A DNA stretch of 64,000 nucleotides, from assembly GCF_025698545.1 (NCBI RefSeq), contig NC_068567.1:57975371-58039370 (forward strand), read 5' to 3'. The number at the start of each line of letters is the position of its first letter. Position 1 is the stretch's first letter. Shown piece by piece: positions 12,115-24,300 of the stretch. Position numbers and translations under genes: made by a program. The DNA is from Gossypium raimondii. Taxonomy: Eukaryota > Streptophyta > Magnoliopsida > Malvales > Malvaceae. The notes beneath the pieces are model-generated. The model was not told where the DNA came from, did no database searches, and saw only the letters and a list, made by a program, of their open reading frames with translations.

Positions 12115-13223
12115 ATGTGCGCTAACAGATAGAAGCCATGATTTTAGGTTTTTTTTTGGCCCTTTAAGAAAGTATAAATAAGGAAATAAAAGAGAAAAGA
12201 GCAACCACCAAAGGGATAGCACGAGAATCACTTAAAGAACACCATTGAAGTCGATTTCTAAGCAATTCTCCATCAAGATTCAAGAGTCCAAGCTGATTTT
12301 CAAGGGAGTTATTATGGATTTATTTTATTTTAGTGGTTATATTGTATTTTTGGTGTTTATTCTTGCATGTATGAACTAATTCTCTTAATACCTAGAGGAG
12401 ATGAACTCTTGGATGAATTTTATTGTTTGTTTCTATTTTTATGCAATAAAACCTTAGTTTCTTTATTTAATTATGAATGCTTAATTGTTCTTGGGTTGAT
12501 AATTTTAGAGTGTTGATCCATGTTTGATGTGCATAAGTTTGAGGTTGAATAGACCTTTCTTGTGATTGGATCTTGCATAATTGAATAGAGTTGCATGCAA
12601 TCTTAAAAATAGGACGACATAAATCTATTAGATTAGAGCCAAATCTAATAGGGGATTCATAAAGCGAGTTAATGCAATAATTGGGGTTTTAATTAAAAAA
12701 ATTAATTAATCAACTTAGAGTTAGTTGTTCTTATACTCGAAAGAGATATTAGCATAAATTAGGGATTTCTACCGATCAAAGAGCTAAAAACATAAATTGC
12801 ATAAATTAGATTGAGAACTATAAATGAAATCTAGGTGGATTCTTACTTAGGTATTGCTTTGTTACTTGGTTAATACTTGATTGTTTTTGTGTTTCATTCT
12901 ATGATGCATTCATTAGTTAATTTAGCTAGTCTGATTTAATTTTAATCAATCTTTTGCATTATTAGGTTAAATAATAGAAAAGTGATAATTACTAGTAATT
13001 GTAGTTCTCTATGAAATGATATATGTGCTCACTATAGCTATACTATTAATTGATAGGTGCATTTGTCATAATCAATTTCTTAGTTAGTTTAGTGAACATC
13101 ACATTTCATGCAACTACAAATAAAATGTTTATGGAAAATAGTTTGCACTTCAACAACTAAAATCAATTCAACATTTATTTAAAGATTCATACAACTTAAT
13201 TCAATTTAATTTGTTCCATTATT
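12115..13223. other. Unassigned, possibly old LTR-derived sequence
   Basis: This 1.1 kb continues from the sequence left of 7107 once the LTR insertion is removed. It contains a TATAAATAAGG-like box near 12173 and runs of T-rich DNA, in the style of a retrotransposon LTR or leader. No open reading frame or defined boundary supports a firmer call. Confidence 0.35.
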
Positions 13224-14289
13224 TCACCTCCCTGACCGAGAAGCCCTCCACTCGCTAAACATCTCAGTAGCAAGTTGTTGTCTAAACATGCTCCACTCAT
13301 TTGTAGGTTCAATTCCAGAAACTACTGCTTTATGGGTATAAACATCCTCGACTTCTTCACTACTTGAAGCTTCATCATCACATTCCAAAGGGTTATAAAA
13401 CATTTCCTTTGTGAATATAATTGTGTAGCAAGTAACATGCAAATATAATTCGATTTTATATTCAAATGAGATAAAAAGGAATCTTTAAGTATACTCCATC
13501 TCATCTTTAAAAGACCAAAACACCTTTCAATTATATTTCTTGTAGAAACATGCTTCATGTTGAAAAACTCTTCAGGGGTGGTGGGTTGATAACCCCATCT
13601 CCACTCATTAAGTGATATCATTGCCCTCTAAAAGGTGCTAAAACCCCCTCTAAATGTTTGTAACTCGCATCAATAAGGTAATATAAACATAGTAAAATTT
13701 ATAATAAATATTCTAAAAGTTACTTTGTAAACAAAAATTTGAATTTAACAGTTTAAAGTGCCTAGTAGGAAGTATAATTATTATTGTAACCTAAAGAAGC
13801 ATACCGGTAGGCACTTTCAAGCCATTCTTCCTATTTAAAGCATATTGAAGAACTCTCCCATCCGCTATCGACCCTTTTCAACCAGGTAATACGTATGTAA
13901 ATTGCATGTCAAGGGCACATGCCTCTAAAACATTAGTAAAATGTATATCAAATTAATAATGCCAAATATAATTATAATAACACATAATCACAAAGGTTGC
14001 TTAAATTAACTTAACTAATATTAGTAAAATGTATATCAAATTAATAATATTACTTACAATTAATTACCTTGAACCATTTCCACTTGTCATTGGTTGAATC
14101 ATTGCGAATAGGTTCAATATTTCTAAATAGCAAGTGTTGGACTTTAACAACACTAATAAGGACTTTATTGAAATGTCTACTCACTATTTCACTTGCCCTT
14201 TGAAATGTATAACTACAAGTTCTATTCTTAATATGATGAGCAAGTATGAAAACCTCCTCATCAATTAACGACTTTTTTGTGTCCTTCAA
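13224..14289 (-). pseudogene. PIF/Harbinger (HARBI1-like) DDE transposase relic
   Basis: The minus-strand pieces run in order. 14289-14077 gives the N-terminal region (LAHHIKNR, VSRHFNKVL, DKWKWFK). 13930-13800 gives NVLEACALDMQFTYVLPG, then a stop where the family has Trp, then KGSIADGRVLQYAL. 13690-13620 gives YYLIDAS, a family DDE Asp position. 13600-13480 gives GYQPTTPEEFFNMKH and IERCFGLLK, which carries the catalytic Glu region. 13400-13230 gives the acidic tail and EWSMFRQQLATEMFSEWR. The block with the first catalytic Asp (DGTH region) is missing between about 13960 and 14050. Frameshifts and at least one stop show it is dead. Confidence 0.85.
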
Positions 14290-15380
14290 CCCTCCTTTTT
14301 TTGTAGTAATTCACACAACTTAAAAAATACAGTTTTAAACATTCTTAATTCATCAATACATGTTTGTTCATCACCATGGACAAAAACTCTAATCCAAAGT
14401 GTATGACATCATTTTAGGCCTATAAGAAGTTAAACTTTTCTCGATGATTAGGTGAACAAAGAACCATGTTACTAGTGCCATCATCTTAATCCAATGACTT
14501 ACTACACCCAGTGCCATCATCTACTTACACTTCTTCGAATATTAATACCAAAATGAGTCATTTTTTACGAAATACTTGCAATTGTTTAATGATATACAAC
14601 TCTATTTTTAATATCAATAACACAAGTTTATCAAAAGTTTATCTTTTATTCAAAGCTTACACCAAAATTTCTTAAATTTATTAAAATTTCTAAGGCTTTT
14701 GTGAGAAATTTTAGTAATAGTATTAATTAGAAATTTGGTTTAATTTGAGAGATTTTGGTAAATTTAAGAAATTTTAGAGTAAGGATGAGAGTTGTGGTTT
14801 ATTTAGTTATATGAAGGTATAATTGGAAAAGAATTACAGTCAGATCAAAAACTTCTGTATTAAATAAATATCACTCAATTAACATTTACCAAATACATGG
14901 TTAGTTGGAAGTTAAGTAATACTGATGTATATGTGGGTATAATCCAAAAGATATATATCAATTTTTTAAAATTATTTATAAAATAAAATACACTCGTGTA
15001 ATTCAAGATATTATTTATTGAAATTTTATATTTAATTGTGATACAACAATAAAAATAGTTTTCGTTAAATATACAATATTTAATTCAAATAAATTTTCAA
15101 AATTTGGCATGGGTGGGTGGTGTATCGTCATGATCACCTGATCATCTCGGGGGAAGAAGAAGAGAAGAGATGGGAAAGCGGTGGGCTCTCCACTCATCCA
15201 TCACTAACCAACGAAATACCCACCAGCAGCGAGCAGAGCAGTCGTTGAAGTAAGAGTTAGCCGGCCCCCACCAGCAGGCCACCACCAAGTGTCGCAGCCG
15301 TCCACTCCACCCCATCTCGGGCCATCGTCCCTCTCCTTCATGCACTTGCCCTTTTTACCCTACACGTATCGACAAACCAG
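14290..15380. other. Spacer upstream of MIR396; nothing coding recognised
   Basis: The first part (14290-15000) is AT-rich and probably the outer part of the Harbinger relic; no terminal inverted repeat was identified. From about 15100 base composition rises toward 15380, which fits a promoter-proximal region for the hairpin downstream. Open frames here are not conserved proteins that I recognise. Confidence 0.4.
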
Positions 15381-15390
15381 TCGTCACCCG

Positions 15391-15406
15391 CACGTGTTGT
15401 ATAAAG
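15391..15406 (+). promoter_or_regulatory. Candidate pri-miR396 promoter core: G-box plus TATA box
   Basis: CACGTG (15391-15396) is followed by TATAAAG (15400-15406). A start about 30 nt downstream would place the hairpin roughly 140 nt into the primary transcript. Position and motif fit a Pol II miRNA promoter, but no transcript evidence is available. Confidence 0.4.
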
Positions 15407-15565
15407 GGAATCGCTTTCAGTTTGATACTCACAGTCCCTTTTTTTTATTTTTTATCTTTTCTCTTGTTTGTACTTCAACTACACCATAAAACAAATCCAT
15501 TGTTATTATTATGCAAGAAATGCTTCCACTCTTCTTCACATTGTGAATTTGCATTAATGGAGGTT

Positions 15566-15672
15566 CGTTTGCATGCTTTTCCACGGCTTTCTTGAACTTC
15601 TTTTTCTCTCTTTGTGTTAGTAAATGAATTAAAGAGGATGAAGGTCAAGAAAGCCGTGGGAAAACATGAACG
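15566..15672 (+). ncRNA. MIR396: miR396 precursor hairpin
   Basis: The 21-nt segment 15579-15599 equals the miR396 sequence except for G instead of A at position 7 (TTCCACGGCTTTCTTGAAC...), a variant I recall from other plants such as poplar. The 3' arm at 15643-15663 (GGTCAAGAAAGCCGTGGGAA) is nearly complementary. It has one extra G, giving a single-base bulge, and one mismatch near the miRNA 3' end. Pairing continues outward (CGTTTGCATGCTTTTCC against GGGAAAACATGAACG) and inward through GAACTTC/GAAGGTC. The loop is about 40 nt. miR396 family members cut Growth-Regulating Factor mRNAs and so limit cell proliferation in leaves and other organs. No protein gene overlaps on the plus strand. Confidence 0.88.
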
Positions 15673-16830
15673 GATTTTGTTTTGTTTTGTGCTTCCTTTG
15701 ATTGTAAAGGTAATTTATCTCTCATCCTTTCATGCTTCAAATTTATTTCTATATGCCATTTTTTATTCTAAATTCTTGCATGAAACCCAAATTTTACTTG
15801 CTCCAAAAATTATTAAATTTCATTTTTAAGATACACAAAATTTCTTTGCAAATGGGTATGGGTTTTCCTTCATGATACAAAAACAAAACAAGACTTTAGT
15901 GTTATTTTGTCTATCTATAAAATTTAAACCAAAATTTCCTCTAAATTTATGTGATTAGAGCTATTGTTAGTGATTTGAATGATCCCATTAATGATGGGAT
16001 GTGAAGAACTTTTCTAGAGCAGCAGAAACAACTAATTTGTGATAGATTTAGGGTAGGTGATTGAACATTTAGAAAAATCTGGGATACGTTACGTAATAAC
16101 TTACGTCGTTTCTCACAGTTTCGGTCGGCAATAAAAGGCGACAAAGCAGGTGAACTGTCCATGACGCAAGGCAATCGGTTTCTGCTTTGTTTTCTTTTCC
16201 CTTTCAAAAAGATGACGATGAACGGCGGCTGAGTCAGGTCGCAGTTCTGGTGAGGGTGGGATCCCAAAATGAAAGATGATGATGAGAGCTATTAGAATTC
16301 GATTCCAACTATACACAATTTCATAGGATTTATTATTTCAACCATCCCACCACTTATTTCTAACATTTCTACTCTCAACAGAGATGACTAATTTAATGAA
16401 GGATCAAAATTTTATGTTTTCTTTTTTCTACTTCAGTAACAAATTAAATATTTAAAACTTCATTTTATTGATATTAATGTATTTTATAACAATTTCAATA
16501 AAATATTAATTTCATTTTTCAAATAATAATTTGGATTTCGCATAATTATTTTGTTTAATCCTTTGATTAAATTAAGTTTTGTGAAAGTTGAAATTTTATA
16601 TAAAATTAATTTTTAAATATTATATTTTCAAGTGAAGTAATTAGTGTAAAATAATATTTTTAATTTGAATTATCAAATATTAATTCAAATATTATAATAA
16701 AATTTAAATAATAATTAAAGCATTTTTACATATTTAACATACAATATGATTTTACTTTACATAATTAATGCAAAGTAACATAATTCAAAATAATAACTAA
16801 TTAAATCAAATATTAATTAAGTGATAATTA
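15673..16830. other. AT-rich spacer after MIR396
   Basis: About 1.1 kb downstream of the hairpin. The first few hundred bases may be the 3' part of the primary miRNA transcript. Open frames near 15950-16300 on the minus strand show no recognisable domain. Confidence 0.35.
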
Positions 16831-17095
16831 GCACAACATTTTTAATTAATAATTGTAATTTTAATTTTAATTATTTTTAAATGTGTAATTATCACAATTT
16901 CTATTAATTTATAATTATATTTAAATGTATAATTATGACAACTTATATTGTATTTCAACTTTTTAACTAAGATTTCTAAATTAAATATTATAATTATTCT
17001 TAAATGTGAATTTAGCAATATGACAGAAAGTAAGAGGTGTTCAATCAATTCAAAAGTTTTTCTAAACTCGTGTTTTGTATATATTATAGATAGGT
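16831..17095 (-). repeat. Dispersed AT-rich repeat, copy 1
   Basis: Read on the minus strand, the segment contains a CACGAGTTTAGAAAAACTTT start and a TCATATTGCTAAATTCACAT block, then repeated ATAATTATAATATTTAATTT. Two plus-strand copies with the same order of motifs lie at 56070-56290 and 56865-57085. The family is non-coding; its class is unknown. Confidence 0.5.
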
Positions 17096-17439
17096 TATTA
17101 ATTATAGATATAGAGAAATAACAAAAAATTTATTTAAAATATACGAGTATAAAATATTGTTGTGGAAAAGTGATTTATGAAATTAAAATGTAATTTATGA
17201 ATGTGTTTAAAAGTAATAAAGAATTATATGTTTCATAGATTCACATTATTGTAGCTTCAAGATTTGGGATCACACCCTTTCTTTGATATTCAATATATAT
17301 ATATAAAGAAAAAAAACATTATGCTTTAAAATCATTATTGAACAATGCATGCTCTCAAGGATTAAGGTTGCGAACTAACACCACCAACCATCTCAATACA
17401 GAATTGGGTAGGATAACAAAGAAAGTGTGTCGACGAGAA

Positions 17440-17870
17440 GAAGATTCGCCGAATGGGAGTGATGCAGCCACGGATTAGGAGGTTGCTCGAGTCTCCTTCA
17501 AAGATAATGTGCAGGGTCAAGGTGTCGGATTTGAGAATAAAAAGTTAGATACTAAAGATGATGGTTTTGTTTTACTGGAAGGAGATGTCCAAACCGAAGT
17601 TGTTGATGGAATCTCCTCGATTAGTTTTTCTGGCAAAGTTCATGCGATGAGGGAGAAGAGTATGAATAGAACAATGGTGATTAAATTACTGGGTAGAAAG
17701 ATTGGTTACAATGCATTGATTAATAAAATCTATGCCTTAAAGAAATCGATCATGAATATAAAGAATGAATCCTATTTTGCCAAGTTCCAACATGTTAATG
17801 GCTTCATGAAAGCTCTAGCAAAAGGTCCACAGGTAGTGTTTGGGTAGTATTTGATGGTTCAACCATGGAC
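17440..17870 (+). pseudogene. LINE ORF1 (DUF4283-type) relic
   Basis: The frame 17509-17847 reads RTMVIKLLGRKIGYNALINK, then YFAKFQHVNGFMKALAKGPQVVFG, a stop, and VQPWT. This is the usual DUF4283 region at the start of plant LINE ORF1 proteins, where the expected text is ...GPWLVFG.YLTVQPW. The stop after FG and the following T-run show decay. The sequence upstream (17440-17508) appears to be its leader. The 3' half of a LINE lies on the same strand at 19540-20340. Confidence 0.75.
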
Positions 17871-17879
17871 TTCTTTTTT

Positions 17880-19530
17880 TTTTTTTTTTGTCTCAAGAAA
17901 ATTCTCATAAGGTGATTATATGGATTCAATTAAGAGTCTAAAACACATGTGGGTCTTAAAATGACCCAACAAAAGTCAAAGTAGGTCAGCACATACAAGA
18001 GGGGCCCTTGCCGCCTAAGCAAGCAAGGTGGGCGGCATGGGAAGACCTTGCAGCACTATGCTTGCCGCCCATTATGGTTATACTTATCCTAGAACTTTTT
18101 ATTTTATTAGTAATTCCCAAATTATTAAAATTTTAATTAGTTCTCTATATTATCTTTTATTGGTTGAAGAGAAAATATTGATAAATGGTGAAAATAAATG
18201 ATTTGATGAGAACTAAAAATTCTTGTCATTTCACTCCGTTAACTAGAAGAGAGAGTTTGTTCGGAATCGTTTTTCTTTAGATAGTGTTGATTCAATACTT
18301 GTATTTGCTTTTGGAATGATGGCACAAATAATGAGATTTGTGGGTTAAAGAATAGTGGAGAAGATCCAATCAATTGAAAGCAAATATTGAAATTACGTGA
18401 GAATTCGAAATCAATCTCGCATGATACTGTAGAGTCAACTTTCATTGGAATTTTCAAGATGCTCCGACTGCCTTTTTGGGTGATTCTTGTACCTAAATCA
18501 TGGATCTTCAAGCCCTTTTCAAAACTGTTTTTGAATCACTTGATTTCTAGGTCCATGATGCGAGATATGATCGATTTTGTAAAGCAACATAATTGTAGAT
18601 TTTTTTGACAATTCTTGTACCTAAATCGTAGATCTTCGGTTCCTTTTCGAAACGGTTTTTGGATCACCTGATTTCAGGGTTTGTAACCTAAGATATGGTC
18701 TTTTCTGTAAAAGAGTGCAGTTTCCCACGGGAAGTTCAGGTTCAATTGCAAATCAAATTCTCCAACTTGTCAAAGTGGATCAAAACACAATCAGGGACTA
18801 GATTATCGATGCTCGACTATTCTTAACTATCCAAGTTAATCTTAGACGCATGAAAAATTTTAAAATTCCGCCCAATTACTACAGCGTTTTAACTATGATT
18901 TGCACGGCAATAATGTTGCCCGGGAACCTAAGTATTGTAATATAATCAAGTTAGCTATGTATCGATACCTAACACAATTACTGTAACTTTTTAACTATTG
19001 ATTTGCTTTGTTCCGATACCTATAGTAAGGATACCGAAACTTAGGCCCTTGAAGCAGAAAATTAGTCCAAAAACATTTAAAAACATACCCAAATACATTA
19101 ATATTATTTTCATAAGTTGCAAGACATTATAAAACAAATTTATGTCCCTTTTCAAGCTTAAAACACACATCACAAACATATTTAAACTAAATAACAAATT
19201 AAAGTTGGATTAATATTACAGAAAGGAATTCAAAATATAAATTAAATTTACATTTTACAAATACATATTCAAATCTTTATGCACGTGCCATAATTTTAAA
19301 ATCAAAGACAATTAAATAACTAAATTACAACCTTAAAACCTTAACCAGTGATACAATGTTCCCAAGCTAAAACCCAAACTTCTCCGCTAGTCCTTAACCT
19401 ACGCACATGCTTATTGTTTACCCTCAGCCTATGCTACGAATGGTACTTGGAATGGGGTCGCACTATCTAACCGACTTCCCCATAATGTTCTACGAATTGC
19501 AGGGATTCGACCATCATCTAACGAGGCAAG
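17880..19530. repeat. Repeat-derived filler between two LINE parts
   Basis: The segment includes a GC-richer stretch near 18000-18080 (GGGCGGCAT / TTGCCGCCC inverted motifs). It also holds a diverged direct duplication of about 110-125 bp (18478-18592 and 18606-18718, both starting near ATTCTTGTACCTAAATC). No coding domain is recognised. The style resembles LTR-retrotransposon non-coding DNA. Confidence 0.45.
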
Positions 19531-19539
19531 GATAGTAGA

Positions 19540-20340
19540 ATAGCATGTCGATGGTACCCTAATGGAGCTTTTTCAATAGCTAAAACCCATGAGCACCTGG
19601 CTAGTGCCAACTGGAAGCCTAAAAATAATAATTGGGATTTGGTTGGCCTCAACGTGTGAAGCATTTCCTTTAGTTGTTACTCAACGAACGCTTACTAACT
19701 AATGGAGAAAGGTGCAGGCGAGGGATGTCAGATGATACAAATTGTGGATATGAAATTGAATCAAACATACACAACATACGTGATTGCCGTTTTGCGAAAT
19801 CACTTTGGAAAAATTCCATTCTAGATACGGTTGAGGTACAGTTCTCTCTCTTCCTTTGGAAGATTGGATAATTTCCAACTTGCTAAATGTCGCTGTAACT
19901 CTAGTTGAAGGTGGCGAGTGGACCATCCTTTTTGCTGTCACATTGTTGGAGATTGTGGAAGATGAGAGATGGTCGTCTTTAATAACGATAATATTGGCAC
20001 TAGAGACTTTATGACTGAGAGCAAAGAACATTGCTGAAGCTAGGAGAGGGTTAGATTCAGTTATGCTGAGATTGGCGTGGCATTTCAGTTAAGGAGGATC
20101 ATGGCAGAGCAGTGCGGGTGGTGTGCTTCGTGGTGATAAGGGCGGATGAATTATAGGCTATGGCAGAAGCCGTAGTTACTGCTTAGTTTTACAAGTTTGA
20201 GGCATGTGGTATGTTAGACAGCCTAAAAGAGCATGGGACCTGGGATTTAGAAAAGACAGAAGCTGAGGGTGATGACTTGATGCCTATGAGAGTGAGAGTT
20301 AGAGTGCGAGGATGCTTTAATATGGCACATTATTGGAATG
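19540..20340 (+). pseudogene. LINE ORF2 C-terminal relic (zf-RVT and RNase H region)
   Basis: With frameshifts, the plus strand reads AKTHEHLASANWKPKNNNW, then LLNERLLTNGERCRRGMS and HNIRDCRFAKSLWKN. This is the zinc-binding reverse-transcriptase tail (zf-RVT) of plant LINEs. Weaker text near 20120-20230 (VLRGDKGG.IIGYGRS) matches the RNase H-like domain that follows. Several stops and shifts show it is inactive. The reverse transcriptase core is absent here. Confidence 0.75.
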
Positions 20341-21359
20341 CTGAAAACAATGGCTGATTAAAATGTGACATATTAAAAATATAAATATTAGTTTAGTTGA
20401 AATGGTAAAATTAGAAGAAGATTTGATTCTGCTTTGAAATCCCATTATGTGCATGTATTTTTTTAAATTGTATATAAAAAATAAATGTATCCTCAAAATT
20501 ACATTTGTTGCTTTTATGAAAATATTAAGTTTTTGGTAATTTCACAACTGAATTGAGACTTAATTAAAAGTAACACCAATGAAGCTAAAATTTAATAATA
20601 TAGATTTCAAATTTATGTAACAATTAATTAAAATATAACTCTCAAAAAAAGTTGTAAAACAATATGGTACCCTAATCGTGATTATAATACGAAAATGATC
20701 AAAATACATAAACGATAAATGCGTATTTGAGACCCAGCATACCAATAAAACAGAAATAAGTTGAAGGGCATCCAGAAAAATGATTAATTTTACAGAAATT
20801 GCCATGCTTTTGTCGAGGGAAACCATCATGTTAGCCTGTTACTAAAAATGAGCCTATTAATGCTTCATTAACCCATTTCAAGCATTAATAAATAAATAAG
20901 GATTTACAGTTCAAGTCATAAATGCTGAGCAAAAAAAAATCAAGTCATAAACTTCTGTCAGACTGAGACTCACCATTTATGTTCTCCATATCAAAAGCTG
21001 TATATTTTACAAACTAAACACACAAAATTGGAATCAAATCATTGGAATATTTGCTAATATAACAAAACCAAACCAAACCCAGGACAAAGGGTAACATCAC
21101 CGACTTAAAGTTAGACATAAGACACAGTCTAGACGGTAAAAACAAAGCCACTCCCAAGACTTTAGTAACCCAACTAAAAAAAAAAAAAAAACATTTCCTA
21201 TATCCTTTTGCTTCCAACCCCATCATCATTGATTTGATGTGAGAGATGAGAGAAACTAAAGGGACAAAAAATTTGGAGAAATCAAAGGTGAAGGGAGAAT
21301 CACGCCTTACTAACGAAGCAAAATATACATACAGGGAGGAGAACTTGAACACAATTAAC

Positions 21360-24300
21360 TTACAGGACGGTGTTAACATGAAGGGCTTTGAGCAACGATG
21401 TAGCCATTTGTTTCACTAACACTTGGCCTCCAGAACGCTGCCCATCTCTGCGTTCTTCGATTAGATTCTGAAGCTTCTGTGGTAAATCGTTCTCCACTAT
21501 TAATTGTTTTGGTCGCGGGTGGTGCTCATAAACAGCCTGTAAAAAGAAAATTACAGTGATATTCTTGGTAAACATCCTCCTAACTCCATTGAACAACTAC
21601 AGACTACAAAAAGAAATGCTAATTTTGCTCTCCACTCTCCAAAGTTAAAGTCACTTTCAAATAATCACTTTATTTGAAATAATCCACTCTTCCATCATTA
21701 CTGAAATAAATTAATATGGTTTGAAGTGCAATAGCGCTAATTTTTCATAGAGCAAGTACTAATTGGTCACCCCCATCAACAGTTTATGTTTCTATTCCCT
21801 CTCCATACATTTATAGAACTCCCTTGTTTTTCTAACTTTTTTAAAATATACTTTTATATTCTATACATCCTCACATCACCTACATGCAGTGAATACGAAC
21901 TTCAACACCAAATTTCCTAGATTCCCCAGTCACATGGCATGCTAAAGTAGAATTAACATACATGACGTAAACTTCCCATCAAACAATTTCTCTAACTCAA
22001 ATGATCAACACAAGAGAACATGTATGTTTAATTAAAAAGTGACCAAAGCTGACTGCAAGGAGCTTCCTTACAGTAGAGCTGTCAGGAAAATGAAAAATCC
22101 TAATGAATAAAGGATCTTGGCATCCGCCAAATGATCCATAAACAGAATAAGAAGTGCACAGACTCTGGGAGGGAAAGGGTCGTACTTACCTTAATTAATT
22201 TAAGTAGAATAAGACGAGCAATAGCATCCTGATGATCCAATCTTGAGATTAGCAAGGGCGTCAAACCATTAACAGCTAATGTTGTGTTTATTCGGGATGA
22301 TTTCCTATATATGAGATATAAATAGGGTCAGTTCAGCAAAATTTCCATTTTAGGCAATCTCTTAAATGTCTAACGAAAGAGGAGAGAGAAAATAGTGGGG
22401 GTGGAACTTTTTGAAAAATGAAACATAACCAACTACCATGCAGCTATGCAAGTATAAAATCAATTTGAATGTTGAAGGGTGAAATTGCTGAGAATGTTCT
22501 GTTTTAAATACTTAACCATCTTTAGTCTAATCAAATCAATATACTGCTCATCTCCTCTAAATACTAAGACATAACCAAAGGAAGGGTGTAGTATCTCCTA
22601 CGTGATAATTTTCAAGAATGGCTCCAATATGTGGACAAAATGTTGCTCCGGACAACATTGGAAAAACTTCACCAATCTCTGAACTGCATCCTTCTTCAGC
22701 AAAGCTTGTTCCACCTTGCGGTTGTCATTGTCATGAGCCAAACAAACAGCAATTGAATCTAATGCTGTCACAGACCATAGTTCATCATCAAGCAAACTCA
22801 AGTACACATCCAATCCACCATGGGCCCTCAACTGCTCCCTTGAATTACGTGATGCATGAGCCATGTCACACAGTAGTGGCAATGCACTTTGTTTTAAAGG
22901 AGAATCTGATATGATAAAATTCATCAAGTGTGGAATTATTCCACTTTCCGCTGCTTGTTCCTGTCTCCTCTTATTTATCTTGCACAAGTTGAACAGGGCA
23001 TTCAAGACCTTCAGAAAATAATTGAAAAAAACTTATTAGAATAATGTCAAAGGCACCTCAGAAAAAGAGCAAAAATTCAACCCAATTTAATAAGAATCAC
23101 AATCGGATATGAGAACTTCAAAAAAAATATTGGTTTGAGACTTAAAGTACATTGCCAAGTACTGAGCAGAAGAGAAGGAAAAAGGGATTCAACGGTATAA
23201 TTAATAGGCTAAACAAAAGAAAGAAAAGGAAGAAGAAGCCTGCATAGCATACATGGATACCCATTACCCTCAAGGCTCAACAATCGGTTCCCTAAAGCTA
23301 ATTTATGAATGCATGTAGATGTTTAGGTCAAAAGGCAACAATCCCTGTCTCATGAGAGACGAAAAAGGAACAGGAATTTACAAAGCAACAAGAAACTAGT
23401 ACATCAAAAGCAGAGACAATTTTAACTTATTTAGGAAAAGACATTGCTAGTATTATCAACATCAGGTAGGCACCATCATATTATCTACTGAGTTCAATCA
23501 ACATTTGAATTAAATCCAGGAGATAACTACCCGAAACAGTATGGGAAATAATTTAGACTAAGTTATCAAATAAGCAGGAGTTGCATTGAAAACCAGGTGC
23601 ACCACATAATAAAATAAATGTGGAGTCTCAGATAATCTCAGATTATTATAAGTTAAGTAGATGAATCATGAGAGATGATGACATATCAAATTTTCTAGCA
23701 AATGCATCATTAGGCATAAAGACCAAGTATAATAAGGCAAACCTCATGATGTATTTGAGATACAAGAGGTCCATCTTTGAGTTCTAGATTTGGGATCAAA
23801 TACTTAATTGCATCTGCTCGTTGAAGATTCTCTAAGCAGTTTGGATCAGTGGACAAATGATTAATACACTTTAGTATCTACAAAAAAAGATGAACAGTTA
23901 GTGCAAAGGATACAGGGGAGAAGAAAGTTGAAAGCCAAAACATTTTTTACATACCTTTAAAAGAATAGGTGGCTCAATGCGATTGAACATCTGGAAAAGA
24001 CGGTTGAGCAAGCTCTGGCTACACATGTAGGACTTAACGACTGTATCCGCTTGAGCAAACTCAAGAAGTAGGTCTGCCACCTTTTCCAGGTACTCCCTAG
24101 CAACATCCGCATTCATTGTTGATACCATGTTGGATAGTAACCCTGATGATGTCGTGCTTCCTGGTCTAGCATTTAAAACACCTGAGCCAGATAATACACC
24201 TGATGCTGTCTGAGAAGCTATACCAGATGTGGATGCTACTCCTTCACTAAAACCCAGTTGCCCAACTTTCTTACTCACTGTTTTATTTGAAATTCTAGGT

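Noticed and set aside
6872..13069. A possible still older solo LTR (TGTGCATT... to ...TTTGTCA) spanning the ATGTG-flanked insertion
   Set aside because: The ends look LTR-like, but no matching flanking duplication was found, so it is not called.
20560..21379. Minus-strand open frames after the kinase stop codon
   Set aside because: They lie in the kinase 3' UTR and AT-rich flank, with no domain or splice support.
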